Below, piece after piece: positions 36,901 through 48,500 of a stretch of 64,000 bases of DNA. The DNA is taken from contig BSQZ01000033.1 of assembly GCA_033239005.1 (NCBI GenBank), positions 4,117,501 to 4,181,500 on the forward strand. The letters are read 5' to 3'. Numbering within the stretch: the first letter of the stretch is position 1; every line of letters starts with the position of its first letter. Position numbers and translations under genes: made by a program. Source of the DNA: Lamellibrachia satsuma. Its lineage: Eukaryota; Annelida; Polychaeta; Sabellida; Siboglinidae. The notes below the pieces were generated by a model that was given only the letters and a program-made list of their open reading frames with translations, was not told the DNA's origin and did not search any database.

Positions 36901-39900
36901 CACTCTCGTGTCCACTCCCCCATCCCTCACTCTCATGTCCACTCCCCATCCCGTACTCTCATGTCCACTCCCCCATCCCTCACTCTTGTGTCCACTCCAC
37001 CATCCCTCACTCTCGTGTCCACTCCCCATCCCTTACTCTCATGTCCACTCCCCCATCCCTCACTCTTGTGTCCACTCCACCATCCCTCACTCTCGTGTCC
37101 ACTCCCCTCCACATTCAGCCAAATCTCTCTTCACACAGTCCTGCAATCTCAGTTGCAATCATCCCTTTCTCCCTCTGCCCTCCACTGTTATGTATCATAG
37201 TGGATCCACAAGCAGTGTCATCTATGTGAAGCCTGTACCACGAGTTGTGTTTTGTCTGTTAATTAGTACTGATCTATAACACTTCCATGCGCAAACAAGA
37301 TTTAACCAGATTTACCATCCAAGCCAAAGGCCCAGATGGCAAGTGGACAAGGAAGCCATTATTACAACTTATTATATTTAGTAGTAATTTAAGTTATATA
37401 ATTTATATTAATGATGCACGTTATTGGTTTTATATATAATCTTTCAACTCTTGGTGTAATCTCTTTGGCATACATACAAGAACACAATGCCATCAAATGG
37501 TAACTGGTAACCACATAATGTTGTGAGTAATGCTGGCATGTACAATTATATTTCAGTTATAGTGTCAGGTCTGTCAATTAATTTATGCATACTTATTCTC
37601 AGTCTGTAAGTATAATAGTTTTCAAAACCATGAAAAAAAATCAGGGCGCTGTAATATGGCTGGTGTTCTATCACAGATCTGAAAAAAATTAACTGAATTT
37701 ATGGAAGCCAACTTGGATGGCAATACCTGGTACATATATACTGAAATTGTTCGATGTCTAAAACTGTTCATGTCATGTGTCACACCCTTCAGGTGGACTG
37801 ACCAACCCCCTGGGGTCATTCTCAGTTGTGTCTTGGCTGACCTTGACCTTTGCGTGGCCACAAGCATGAAGGTCACCACGAGTCTGGTGAAGGTGACCAT
37901 GGCCAGACAACTGGACGGTCACTTCACAGAGACACTGTTTGAGGCGGTCAGTGAGGCACTGGTCAGTCTCCAGCCAGTGGAGAACCTTCAAGAGGCAGTG
38001 GTAGGCCTGTCTCACACCACTGTCCATGTCTGGTAAGAGAATGTGTTAGACCCTCTCATCACTACTGTACCAAAGCATTTGTTTAAATATGTGGTTCTAT
38101 CAAAATAATTTGTTTTGTTGTGATATTGAATATTTGTGGGACATTTGAATGTAACAAGTTGAACAATGGTGGATTTTATTCAAGGACCTAACAATCACAA
38201 TGTTGGTTGTTAACTGCAAGGTCTTTCTTTCTCTGCTGGAAACATGCTTTCCAAGCATAGTTTTTCTTAAGATGTTTACTACAATAAACAAATATGTACC
38301 AGTAATAAAGAGTAGCACACCCAAGACCTCTGAGTGCTAGTAGCACACCCAAGACCTCTGAGTGCCAGTAGCACACCCAAGACCTCTGAGTGCTAGTAGC
38401 ACACCCAAGACCTCTGAGTGCCAGTAGCACACCCAAGACCTCTGAGTGCCAGTAGCACACCCAAGACCTCTGAGTGCCAGTAGCACACCCAAGACCTCTG
38501 AGTGCCAGTAGCACACCCAAGACCTCTGAGTGCCAGTAGCACACCCAAGACCTCTGAGTGCCAGTAGCACACCCAAGACCTCTGAGTGCCTAGTTAAAAA
38601 CAAATAACTGCATTTTCTGTGTAAGAGATTGTAAAATGTTGGTTGATCCCACAGTATGAGTTTCTATATTGTTCATGTTGAGTCAGTAGCCAGTTGTATT
38701 GTTCATGCTGAGTCAGTAGCCAGTTGTATTGTTCATGTTGAGTCAGTAGCCAGTTGTATTGTTCATGTTGAGTCAGTAGCCAGTTGTATTATTCAACATT
38801 AACATGAATTAAGGTGTGATAATCAAGCACAGATAAGTAAAAACATGGTTACCTTCATATACAGTACTCTATTTTACATATTTTAAGTTTGAGGTGTATT
38901 GAATAGATGAGAGAAATGGTTGCCACATCCACAGGAACCAGGTGTCGGGGTCACTGTTGGTCAGTGTTATCCTGCCACTCAAGATAGACAGCTGCCCAGC
39001 GGTCAGCAGTGAACAAGTATGTGTTTCTCACAATTTCACTCAACATTCTCACTTTTAAGTTCACCGAGTGCATGGTTATTTATTTTTTCTATTTATTAAT
39101 TTGAAGTTACATTGATATTGATTTATGTAAGTATGGAGTGACTCAGTTTGGTGAAAAGCTAATGATATTAAAACATATTATAAAACCTTAGCCTTATGTA
39201 CATATTAACTTCCTAAGGGTCATTGTAACGGTTATGATGTAAAAAAGTAAAATGATCAAGTATGATACGCAATATAACATCCTCAATATAAGTTAGTCAA
39301 GTCAATATAAGTTAGTCAGATAAAAGGTAGAGGCACATTTTTATATATCGCAGTATCCTTGGTGGGGACTGTTCAAAGTATTTTACACTTCACCCCCTGG
39401 CAGACCTGTTCATTGCAACACCATCTCGACTTCTCTGGGAAGCATTCAGCCATGCTGCAATTACTGTGCAAAGACTAATCGTTCAGATATCCACCTCTGT
39501 CTGTAGCCAGGTACTCATTTGTACAGCTGAGTGAACCCTGGCAATGTGGGATGAACAAAATTGCCAAAGCTTCGAAATCACAAGAGGATTCGAACCATGG
39601 TTCTCTCGATTGAGAGCCAAACGTTCTAACCGCTACACTACCGTGCCCAACGTCAAAAAAGTCATTGTTTTTTATAGTTTAATAGGTTATACAAATTAAT
39701 AATATTATAATCCTTTTTAGGCGCATCACTAAATGAGGGTCTTGGTTTCAGGGTTTACTGTTCTGCACCATCGTGTGCTCTGACAGTTGCCGGGTGTCTC
39801 TTGTTGCTGTCAACCCCGCCACCCTACAAGCTGCCCTCATGAATACAGTCGTCGCCCCCACCGCACTGCAGCACCACAGGTTAAGACACACTTTACTCTC

Positions 39901-40418
39901 TTCTCAAGCTAATAAAATTATAGTTAACATTGTACGCTGTAAGCTTCCAAACCCTTTGTGTTTTTGAGAGCACAAAAACAACTGGAACATACTAATTTGA
40001 ACCAATGAAAAGATATTTGACAACTTACAGAAAGACACTGGTTTAATTGACTGTGCAGACATTTGCTTAATAACAGAGTGTGGAGTTATTACTGCAGAGG
40101 CCATTTTACTACTCACAATTTTTTTTTATTGACTGTTCATAACTGAAATTAAACCACTAGCAGACTTAAGAAACAATAAATAAATTTAGCCTGTACAACT
40201 GAACTGTCTTTTGTAGGATTCTTACAGCAGCGGCGAGCTTCGAGACTGTGTGTACCCTGTCAGCTAACAACGTTGTAGCTTTGTGGTCCATGTTTTCTGC
40301 TACTTGTCTTGGCTACAGACCAGCCGTAGATGCCACCAGGGTGTGCTTCAGTGATGCTGCCAAGAAACTGCTGCTTGCAAGTAGACATACGGTCGACATA
40401 TACAGCTTTTTAATTTAA
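27960..40418 (+). CDS. PALB2: PALB2, partner and localizer of BRCA2 (10 exons, 1237 aa)
   Basis: Nuclear scaffold of homologous recombination: in vertebrates it binds BRCA1 by an N-terminal coiled coil and BRCA2 by a C-terminal WD40 propeller. Exons: 27960-27974, 28452-28511, 29078-31641, 32165-32285, 34712-34858, 35356-35510, 37793-38032, 38935-39016, 39752-39879, 40217-40418. All borders are AG/GT and the frame is continuous (3714 nt). Residues 6-45 form a Lys/Leu-rich coiled coil (MKAQLAQLKKDLEKKQRKLK and on). Residues about 50-880, in one 2.6-kb exon, are Ser/Thr-rich and look disordered. They contain SLPDVEFGGLKLQKAK near 567, very like human LPDEDFGPLKLEKVK, and a basic RRSSRLRSMS patch near 420 that may equal the chromatin-association motif. 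Residues about 921-1237 are the divergent WD40 part; LQEAVVGLSHTTVHVW, EQGLLF and VVALWSMFSATCLGYRPA align with the human propeller end. Human PALB2 has 1186 aa. The size is close, exon order is as expected, and no break is seen. Confidence 0.92.
28512..29077. other. PALB2 intron 2
   Basis: Nothing recognised apart from splice signals. Confidence 0.6.
31642..32164. other. PALB2 intron 3
   Basis: Holds one short direct duplication (TTAAGTCTACAGTACAAACA, near 31817 and 31842). Otherwise featureless. Confidence 0.55.
32630..32716 (-). mobile_element. CR1-like LINE 3' fragment
   Basis: Read in reverse: CTGGACTCTCAACAAGCAAA followed by TGGTTTCCTTGTCCACTTGCCAT, matching the end of LINE C (24455-24500). 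Only the 3' end is present; the hairpin partner is lost. Confidence 0.65.
32922..34309 (-). mobile_element. Tigger/pogo-like element, internally deleted
   Basis: Ends CAATGGAGTCTTGTTTATTC (32922) and, in reverse from 34309, CAGTGGAGTCTCGTTTATCT; three mismatches in the first 19 bp. CGATAATCCGGAT follows the right end, a pogo/Tigger-like motif. The left flank is TA, the expected target site; the right flank is AT. The transposase N-terminus lies inside on the minus strand. Confidence 0.7.
33367..33708 (-). pseudogene. Transposase N-terminus, CENP-B/pogo helix-turn-helix type (truncated)
   Basis: A 113-codon frame starting MAQTHVKRKLDALEDSPSMK. It holds QLKYSAIQAWAEKTLNIKVG followed by KSTVGDIV, the layout of CENP-B/Tigger-type DNA-binding helices. 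The DDE domain is absent, so this is a deletion derivative. Domain call is by pattern only. Confidence 0.55.
34552..34691. repeat. 23-bp minisatellite, 6 copies
   Basis: Unit GGTCACTTGGTGCTGAACAT-GAT, ending 20 bp before the splice acceptor of PALB2 exon 5. Confidence 0.95.
34859..35355. other. PALB2 intron 5
   Basis: Nothing recognised. Confidence 0.55.
35866..37115. repeat. C-rich 27-bp minisatellite in PALB2 intron 6 (about 46 copies)
   Basis: Unit TCTCATGTCCACTCCCCCAT-CCCTCAC, 26-28 bp. Substitution variants (TCTTG, GTCTCG, TTACT, CCAAC) recur in the same order over several hundred bases, so blocks of units were duplicated. The minus strand carries GGG and GGGGG runs in each unit. All three plus frames stay open across it because 27 is a multiple of three. 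Confidence 0.97.
37292..37362 (-). mobile_element. CR1-like LINE 3' fragment
   Basis: In reverse it reads AATGGCTTCCTTGTCCACTT and the hairpin TTGCCATC-N-GATGGTAA of the same LINE family as 24455-24530 and 57050-57100. Confidence 0.75.
38313..38591. repeat. 28-bp minisatellite in PALB2 intron 7, 10 copies
   Basis: Unit AGCACACCCAAGACCTCTGA-GTGCCAGT with one C/T variant. Confidence 0.97.
38668..38787. repeat. 30-bp minisatellite, 4 copies
   Basis: Unit ATTGTTCATGTTGAGTCAGT-AGCCAGTTGT, one substitution in the second copy. Confidence 0.96.
39345..39655 (-). mobile_element. tRNA-derived SINE, nearly full length
   Basis: Read in reverse from 39655: a tRNA-like head with A box TAGTGTAGCGG (39630-39640) and B box GGTTCGAATCC (39586-39596, perfect consensus), then a body shared with 71-258, then a tail near ATATATAAAA. 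It is an RNA polymerase III SINE lying in PALB2 intron 8. Confidence 0.85.
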
Positions 40419-40434
40419 CTTACTGGTGTGACAA

Positions 40435-40440
40435 AATAAA
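40435..40440 (+). terminator. Poly(A) signal AATAAA of PALB2
   Basis: AATAAA 17 nt after the PALB2 stop codon, in an AT-rich stretch. Another AATAAA lies near 40553, so a longer 3' UTR is possible. Confidence 0.55.
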
Positions 40441-41581
40441 TTCTATTACTTTACTGGTGTAAAGCATGAATCGACAATATATACATAATATAAATTGTTT
40501 ATTGTGTAATAAATTAAGAATGTTTATATGGTTATATTTTGTTACACTATACAATAAAATCCTATCATACCTGCATTAATCATGTAGACTCAACACAAAC
40601 ATTAATCTACAGGAACACATTTTTTTATTAACACTATGTAAATGATTCACAAACATTCAATCTTACAAACGTAATTAGTTTCATCAACAGGTCACTGTCC
40701 TACAGCATGCCATGTCCAACAATCAAATTATGGTCATTATTCACTGAATTCAACAAACTGTATGTACGAACTCCCATCTCACAAACTCCCCTCTTTTAAT
40801 ATCAATAAATCATCAACTTATTTCAGTTGCCACATTGAAAAAGCCATCTTGTTTCCAACACATTGCAGTAAAATCCCGATTTTTTTTTTAAATTTTTCTC
40901 GCCACATTTGTTTGATTAGGTGGTATGCTAACTTTTACAACCGTATCCACCGACATTATTCTTATGCAGAGTGCGCAAGGAACCTCTTAGTTTCTAAAGT
41001 AAAACGTAGAAAGAAGTCCATGCTAACACTGATAAATCCCAACATATGCTGCCATCAGGTTGTGACTGTCCTGCAAAATCACAACCAGAAATAATCACAT
41101 CTTGCTTTAATTCAAGCAAGGACATGCTTAATCTAAAAATATTCTTATTCAATACGTTACAGTTTTCCTGGTACTTACAGCTATGAAAATAAATGCAACA
41201 CTACAGCTAAAAACATTGCATCCTATCTCATCTGGTGGACAGTGCAACACAAACACTAGCACGCGTGCCAACTCTTGCGGTTTGCAAGTCTTAAAAATGT
41301 GTAATTGTGTTACCAGAGCAGGAGTCATTCCTTAGTTTTGTGCGTTTTGAAGGATTTTGGGATTATGGCCAGCAAATGGCATATCAGTTCAAAACATGTT
41401 CGAAGAACGACTCTTGTGAATATTTTGGCTATGCGCAATCAGTTTCATCATGCAGTCTCGCAAGATCAAATCAACATATCCGAGTTTGCACGGTGAGCTC
41501 CTTTCAAGCATTAACAGTGAACTGGCAAGTGTTGATAATCAGACTAGATTGTCTTACAGACTTGTATTACCAGTTTTACAG
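40441..41581. other. Intergenic, 3' of PALB2
   Basis: AT-rich. No coding signal; could hold the 3' end of the PRPSAP transcript. Confidence 0.5.
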
Positions 41582-42140
41582 GTGTGCACCACTCAGGGTT
41601 GGCATGTGTGCACCATAAAGGTTTGGCACGTGTGCACCACTCAGTGTTGGCACGTGTGCACCACTCAGTGTTGGCACGTGTGCACCACTCAGGGTTGGCA
41701 CGTGTGCACCACTCAGGGTTGGCACGTGTGCACCACTCAGGGTTGGCACGTGTGCACCACTCAGGGTTGGCACGTGTGCACCACTCAGGGTTGGCACGTG
41801 TGCACCACTCAGGGTTGGCACGTGTGCACCACTCAGGGTTGGCACGTGTGCACCACTCAGACTTGGCACGTGTGCACCACTCAGGCTTGGCACGTGTGCA
41901 CCACTCAGACTTGGCACGTGTGCACCACTCAGGCTTGGCACGTGTGCACCACTCAGGCTTGGCACGTGTGCACCACTCAGGCTTGGCACGTGTGCACCAC
42001 TCAGGGTTGGCACGTGTGCACCACTCAGGCTTGGCACGTGTGCACCACTCAGGCTTGGCACGTGTGCACCACTCAGGGTTGGCACGTGTGCACCACTCAG
42101 GGTTGGCATGTGTGCACCACTCAGGGTTGGCATGTGTGCA
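41582..42140. repeat. 24-bp minisatellite with an E-box in almost every unit (about 23 copies)
   Basis: Unit GTGCACCACTCAGGGTTGGC-ACGT. Twenty of the units contain the palindrome CACGTG overlapping GTGCAC; the outermost ones have CATGTG instead. GGGTT/GGCTT/AGACTT/GTGTT variants are interspersed. Open in several frames on both strands because 24 is a multiple of three. Confidence 0.97.
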
Positions 42141-42193
42141 CGAGACACCACAACTTCTGTCAGTGCTATTTCACAGAAGTTTGTGTAAACTAC

Positions 42194-42500
42194 TGTAGTG
42201 CTGACGGTACTGCAAGCAATACTAAGGTAGTGCTGACGGTACTGCGAGCAATACTAAGGTAGTGCTGACGGTACTGCGAGCAATACTAAGGTAGTGCTGA
42301 CGGTACTGCGAGCAATACTAAGGTAGTGCTGACGGTACTGCGAGCAATACTAAGGTAGTGCTGATGGTACTGCGAGCAATACTAAGGTAGTGCTGATGGT
42401 ACTGCAAGCAGTACTATGATAGTACGAGCAAAACTACGGTACTGAGAGAAGTACTATGGTAGTGCTGACGGTACTGCGAGCAGAACTATGGTAGTGCTGA
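42194..42500. repeat. 32-bp minisatellite next to the PRPSAP stop codon
   Basis: Unit GGTAGTGCTGACGGTACTGC-GAGCAATACTAA, six good copies then decayed ones. It ends 11 bp from the PRPSAP stop, so it should be in the 3' UTR. Confidence 0.93.
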
Positions 42501-42511
42501 GGGTCTGAGAG

Positions 42512-45500
42512 CTAGTCTTCAAGACAGATGTCTTGGAAGAGGAAGGACATGGACTCCTGGTTGTGGATGCGGCGGATCGATTCGACCAACAGTCCACTTA
42601 TGTCCACCGTCTTGATCTTGTGACACTGCATCTTCTGTACATCATGGGGCACTGTGTTCGTGACAACCACCTACAGGTGACAGTAACACTGTTATGACAG
42701 TCGTCATACAACTACTAGTTGTCACACTTCACAAAGACACAACATCCATGTTTTCTAAAAACAATGGACCATGTTCAAAATTGACTCAGCTGTGGGGAGC
42801 CTCTGGTTAAACTACACACCACATGACAGTCAATGAGTTCATGAATGGCAATGGCATGTAATGGGTTCACGAATGGCAATGGCATGTCATGTGTTCACGG
42901 ATGGCAATGGCATGTACTGTGTTCACCAATGGCATGTAACGTGTTCACGAATGGCAATGGCATGTAATGTGTTCACGATTGACAATGGCATGTAATGTGT
43001 TCACGAATGGCAAAGACAATCACTGTCAAAACAATTTGGTATTTCTGTACCGAATACTTGAGCATTGGTCACGGCCAAGGTTTTTCTTTTGAATTTCATG
43101 CACCTGTCATGTCATCATTGCAGAGATCAGTAACTGTGCACTTATGTGGTAATTTTATCAATTATATGTAAATATGAACATGCAGAACTGTCATGATGTG
43201 CTCAACTATTGTAGTTTATTTGATAGAATATTTAGTTAAAAATAAACAAAACACCAAGAAGGTGGTCTGCCAAAGTACCGAGCTGTATATCACTACAAAA
43301 TTCAATTTACAAATGAACCACATCACCTCGTCAATAAGTGAGTCTTCAATGAGTCTCGGTGCATCAGCTGACAAGAGGCCGTGTGTGGCCATGACGTAGA
43401 TCTTGTAGGCGCCACGCTCATGCAGGATTTGTGCTGCACTCACAAATGCCTCAACGTCATCTATCATGTCATCCTACAACACAAGAAACTACATCCAAGC
43501 AATCCACTCAATTCCATGTTTTGTGGCATATAGAAATAGAATAGAAAGGTTACATTACAAAATCCATGTTTTACGGACTATAAAAGTGCAACAAAATATC
43601 TAATTTTTAGTCTAGTGCTAGGCAAGAACCTGCCAGAAACTACCGTATTTGACCGCACTATCGCCCATGGTTGGTTAGGTCGAAATATTTAAAAATTGGG
43701 GGGTGAGTGCTAATGCGGGTATAGGCAATAACAGGGATTCGAATTACTGCCCCCCCCACATTAAAAAATTACAGAAACAACATAACTGACCAAAGATATA
43801 TGATCGCGACTAGGCACCAACCAGGGGCCGGTTTCAAGAAGTATTTAGACATTTGACAAAGATTACGTATAATTATTGACATCGTGTGGTGTACGACTGT
43901 TCAGTGTTCTAAGTCAAACGTACAGCTTAGTTCCTTTGTACGATATACAAACTTCATGAAACCAGCCCAAACTGCTCATCCAAGTAAGTAATAATACGTG
44001 CGGCAGATGTCGCTACTGGTCTGTCCTATCGCACTAGCCATGTCGTCAGAATGCCCGAAACTTTCATAAGAATTTGTCACATATTGCAACATTGTAGTTT
44101 GTGGACGCTTCGAAAATGCAGTCACTTCATGGATGGTTGATCAGCCCCGCTGTAGTCAAATGAATCTCGTCTCTTCTGAAGGCTTACAGTTGAAGTCTAT
44201 TAGTAATTAGATGAACACAGTTACAATATATAAATAGAAGATTACTTGACAAAATTGGCGAGCTTCAGAGCTATTCAACACATGCTGGCCGATGCGCCAA
44301 CCCTGGGCCTTGCCAGAAACAATGTCAAAGCAACGGTCGGAGCAGACGTTGTAAAGAATATTCGACAACTTATTAGCCATCTGTTTTGTGTCATTTCTGC
44401 GTGTTATCATTCACATTTTTACATTATTCCATGTGGCAGAGATGGGGGTGGGCAGTAATGCGAGCAGGTGGGCGGTTAACCCCAAATTTCCGTGAAATGG
44501 GGGATGGGCGATAATGCGGTCAAATACGGCATTGTAATAAAATGTGTCCACATACCCACAAATAACAATATTTCGTACTGAATTGTTCATAGCCCAGTTT
44601 TAATGTCTTGACCACATAGTTAGTGATGGCGTTGGTGGTTTACTGTCTTGACCACATAGTTAGTGATGGCGTTGGTGTTTTACTGTCTTGACCACATAGT
44701 TAGTGATGGCGTTGGTGGTTTACCGTCTTGACCACATAGTTAGTGATGGCGTTGGTGGTTTACTGTCTTGACCACATAGTTAGTGATGGTGTTGGTGGTT
44801 TACTGTCTTGACCACATAGTTAGTGATGGCGTTGGTGGTTTACTGTCTTGACCACATAGTTAGTGATGGCGTTGGTGTTTTACCGTCTTGACCACATAGT
44901 TAGTGATGGCGTTGGTGGTTTACCGTCTTGACCACATAGTTAGTGATGGCGTTGGTGTTTTACTGTCTTGACCACATAGTTAGTGATGGCGTTGGTGGTT
45001 TACTGTCTTGACCACATAGTTAGTGATGGCGTTGGTGGTTTACTGTCTTGACCACATAGTTAGTGATGGCGTTGGTGGTTTACTGTCTTGACCACATAGT
45101 TAGTGATGGCGTTGGTGGTTTACTGTCTTGACCACATAGTTAGTGATGGCGTTGGTGTTTTACTGTCTTGACCACATAGTTAGTGATGGCGTTGGTGGTT
45201 TACTGTCTTGACCACATAGTTAGTGATGGCGTTGGTGGTTTACTGTCTTGACCACATAGTTAGTGATGGCGTTGGTGGTTTACTGTCTTGACCACATAGT
45301 TAGTGATGGCGTTGGTGTTTTACTGTCTTGACCACATAGTTAGTGATGGCGTTGGTGGTTTACTGTCTTGACCACATAGTTAGTGATGGCGTTGGTGTTT
45401 TACTGTCTTGACCACATAGTTAGTGATGGCGTTGGTGTTTTACTGTCTTGACCACATAGTTAGTGATGGGGTTGGTGTTTTACTGTCTTAACCACATAGT

Positions 45501-48500
45501 TAGTCCATTTGAATGAATAAGTATTTCATTGTAGTATGGATTGTTCATCTTATCACATAAAAACACATTTCCCAATTTATTTTCTTGTTGGTTATTTGCT
45601 GAGGGGGTATAACGGTACTATAAATTAATGAACATGAATAAACAAAAAGAGGTATCACTCACCACTACAATTGCTATCCGCCCTCCAACGTCACCAACGA
45701 CATGAATTGGAGGTTTCTCTTTTGCTTTCAATCCTGAAATATCACACATACAATGAGAAACATTCCCGTAACAAAACTATATCACACCGTTTGATTTTAC
45801 AAGAAGTACAGGACGTGATGCAACATCAGTACAAAAGTCTGGTTTGCATAAAGTTTGCATCACCAAAAACAAGGAAAATTTCCAGGCTTCTTGGGTCTTC
45901 TCATTAATGCAACCCTTTTTGGGTTGTGTAACAACAGCCCCAAAATCATGAAACCCCTTTTCACAATGCAATCACAGTTTTAGCTGTAATGGTACATAGG
46001 TTGCCATGTAACTAGGAGATATGGTATTTGTTATATAACAGTTGAGCCCAACGTAGTTAGCACCTGGAAAACTAGCAGGAAACTGGAAACGTGTCTTCTG
46101 TATGTGACATTAAAAACCTTACGCCCTTTCTCCCCGAAATATATCCTGTCATTGATTCACATAACGATTTATATATATTGTTTCCTTACCAAACATGACG
46201 CACACAAGAATTGTCAATAGCATATCATGCAGCAATGGTAGCCACGATGATACAAAATATTACAAATGAAAAGTCTAATATGCTTCCAGCCAGTAAAAAA
46301 ATTCGCCTGACAGATATCCATTTTCTGGCAGTGTTCTACTGAAAAATTCAATGTCTAGAGCCCCTCCTACAACAACCCTCTAGGACACAGCCTAACTCAC
46401 GCGGCAACAGATCGAGTCCTAGACTCATTTTCCCTCTTGTCTCAAACTCAGCGGGTGGGGGAGAGTTCCTCCCGTCATCCCGCTCGGACTCGGCCTTCTC
46501 TTCCCCATGGATGACGGCGATGCCTAGCCGCAGTCGCTCCGAGTACGACGTGGCTCGCTTCACAGCTGCCGGGTGACGGGCAACCATCACAGCATTGCGA
46601 TAGTCGGGGATCTGGTGAAAACACAGGGGAATTTAGTATTTCCGAGCAGTCACAAACCACACGTATATATCTCTGGGGGATGTTTGAGGTTAGGTTTCTC
46701 TTGATGAATTGCAGTCAACTTTTCACTTTTGTCGTTTTCAAGTTGCTTAACCTATATGTACCCCTAAACTGTCAAGCAGTGTTCAAACTGAATGCAATTA
46801 TAAAAAAGCTAAGTTCCACAGATTAAATAAATTTATCAAATGTAAGGTGAGCTCATGTTATTAACTATGCTAGTAGGAACTTGCACATTGCATTATAAAT
46901 GTCCAAGAGTCACCCTCTTGCAGTACAGATCACTAGCACACTCCTCTCCTGTCAAATAACATGGAATCCACTTTTCAAATATAATCCATTCAACACAAAT
47001 TGGTACAAGCTTGGCATGCAGCGAAGATAAAATAAATAAAAGATTAAGTAGCATGACAACACAACTGGCAATATAGCTAAACTAACTTAAATTAAAACAG
47101 ATGTACATATTCCCGAACCATAAGAAAGGAAATGTCACCAACCTTTTCAACTATATACTGAATGAGGAATGGCGATGCACGTAGATTGTCTACGGGGCAG
47201 TTGAAGAAGCCCTGGATCTCCTTCTGATGAAGGTCCATGGTGATGATATGGTTGAACCCTGCAGGGATGGACATGTAGACACTAGACATGTATTGGGGGG
47301 GGGTAAGCAAAACACAGCAGAATTTCAACATTTCAGAAGTTTATTCCAGAATGATATATGTATGGTGAGGTTAACATGAGAAAATATGAACAAATGAATA
47401 CACAAACTTGATTAGATGTATCATTCTGAAGGGTACCTTCAATCCTCACTTTCCCATGCAGTGGATGGCTAGAGAAACTAGAGGAAATGCTTACTCTGAC
47501 AATGTACACAAATAACATTTTGAATGCATATGAACGACACAATTCAATTGTATGGCATATGGCATGACAAACCAGTTATTTCTACAAGAACTGTCTGGTT
47601 TTTTCCTAAGTCAGAATGTCATGTTATATTATGAGATCACATACAATCTACAGCCAAGAGATCACATGATCCACATGTTGACATACCAGCCTTGCAGATC
47701 ATTGAGGCAACGAGGTGAGACACAATGGATCCCCGCTTCCTCATCTTGCTCTGTTTGCTGTAGGGCAGGTACGGCAACACACCCACGATCTTACGGGACG
47801 ATGACGTTTTACACGCATATGCCATGATCAACATCTCTATGACATCATTGTTCACGTCTCTGTAATCAGTTCAACGTGACATATACTGCGTGCAGTGATC
47901 AGGGTTGGTTCAGTTACAACGGTAAATTACAATTACACATGCTCATGAAAGCTCAATTACAATTTACAATTACAACACTAAAAAAAATGTATTACAAATT
48001 ACGCAATTACTTACCCCAGGCAAAGAATTGCAACAACAGAACAGAAACCTGACAAATGTCTTCACACCTATGGCAGGACTAGATATACATCAAAGATGAA
48101 CCGTATGCAAATACTGTCGGTTATCACATGTGTGCAACCTTCACTGAAATACCACCCACATATACATAAGTTACACAAGTAACACCTGTAGCACAATGGC
48201 AACATATTCAGCTGATGACCAATTAAGATGAGTGGATATACCAGTGTTGGTCTTGGATGAAGCCTGTGTCACCTTGGTTAACATATATACCAGTGTTGGT
48301 CCTGGATGAACTTCCGATGAAGCCTGTGTCACCTTGGTTATCATGGGCAGAGGAACTGGACAATGTGTGGCATAATAGCAATAGTGTACATACTGAGTTT
48401 ACAATGTTGGTCACAGGCAACAATATGCAGGGTGTTGTACCACCACCCTTCCTCTAACACATATTTAGTATTACCCCAAACTAGGCTAGTAGCATGAAAA

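Noticed and set aside
35774..37279. 501-codon Ser/Pro/His-rich open frame, plus two further frames of 375 and 356 codons
   Set aside because: All three frames are open because the 27-bp repeat is a multiple of three and has no stop; it lies inside PALB2 intron 6 between well-defined splice sites.
39586..39640. Possible tRNA gene with perfect B box
   Set aside because: The match continues into a SINE body shared with 71-258 and the acceptor stem does not close, so it is a SINE head.
41450..42262. Repetitive protein with WHVCTTQG units (270 codons), and minus-strand AHVPTLSG repeats
   Set aside because: Product of the 24-bp array, open in several frames on both strands, no start context or flanking coding signal.
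44605..45503. Regular direct repeats that could be mistaken for a CRISPR array
   Set aside because: Head-to-tail units without unique spacers, in an animal intron.
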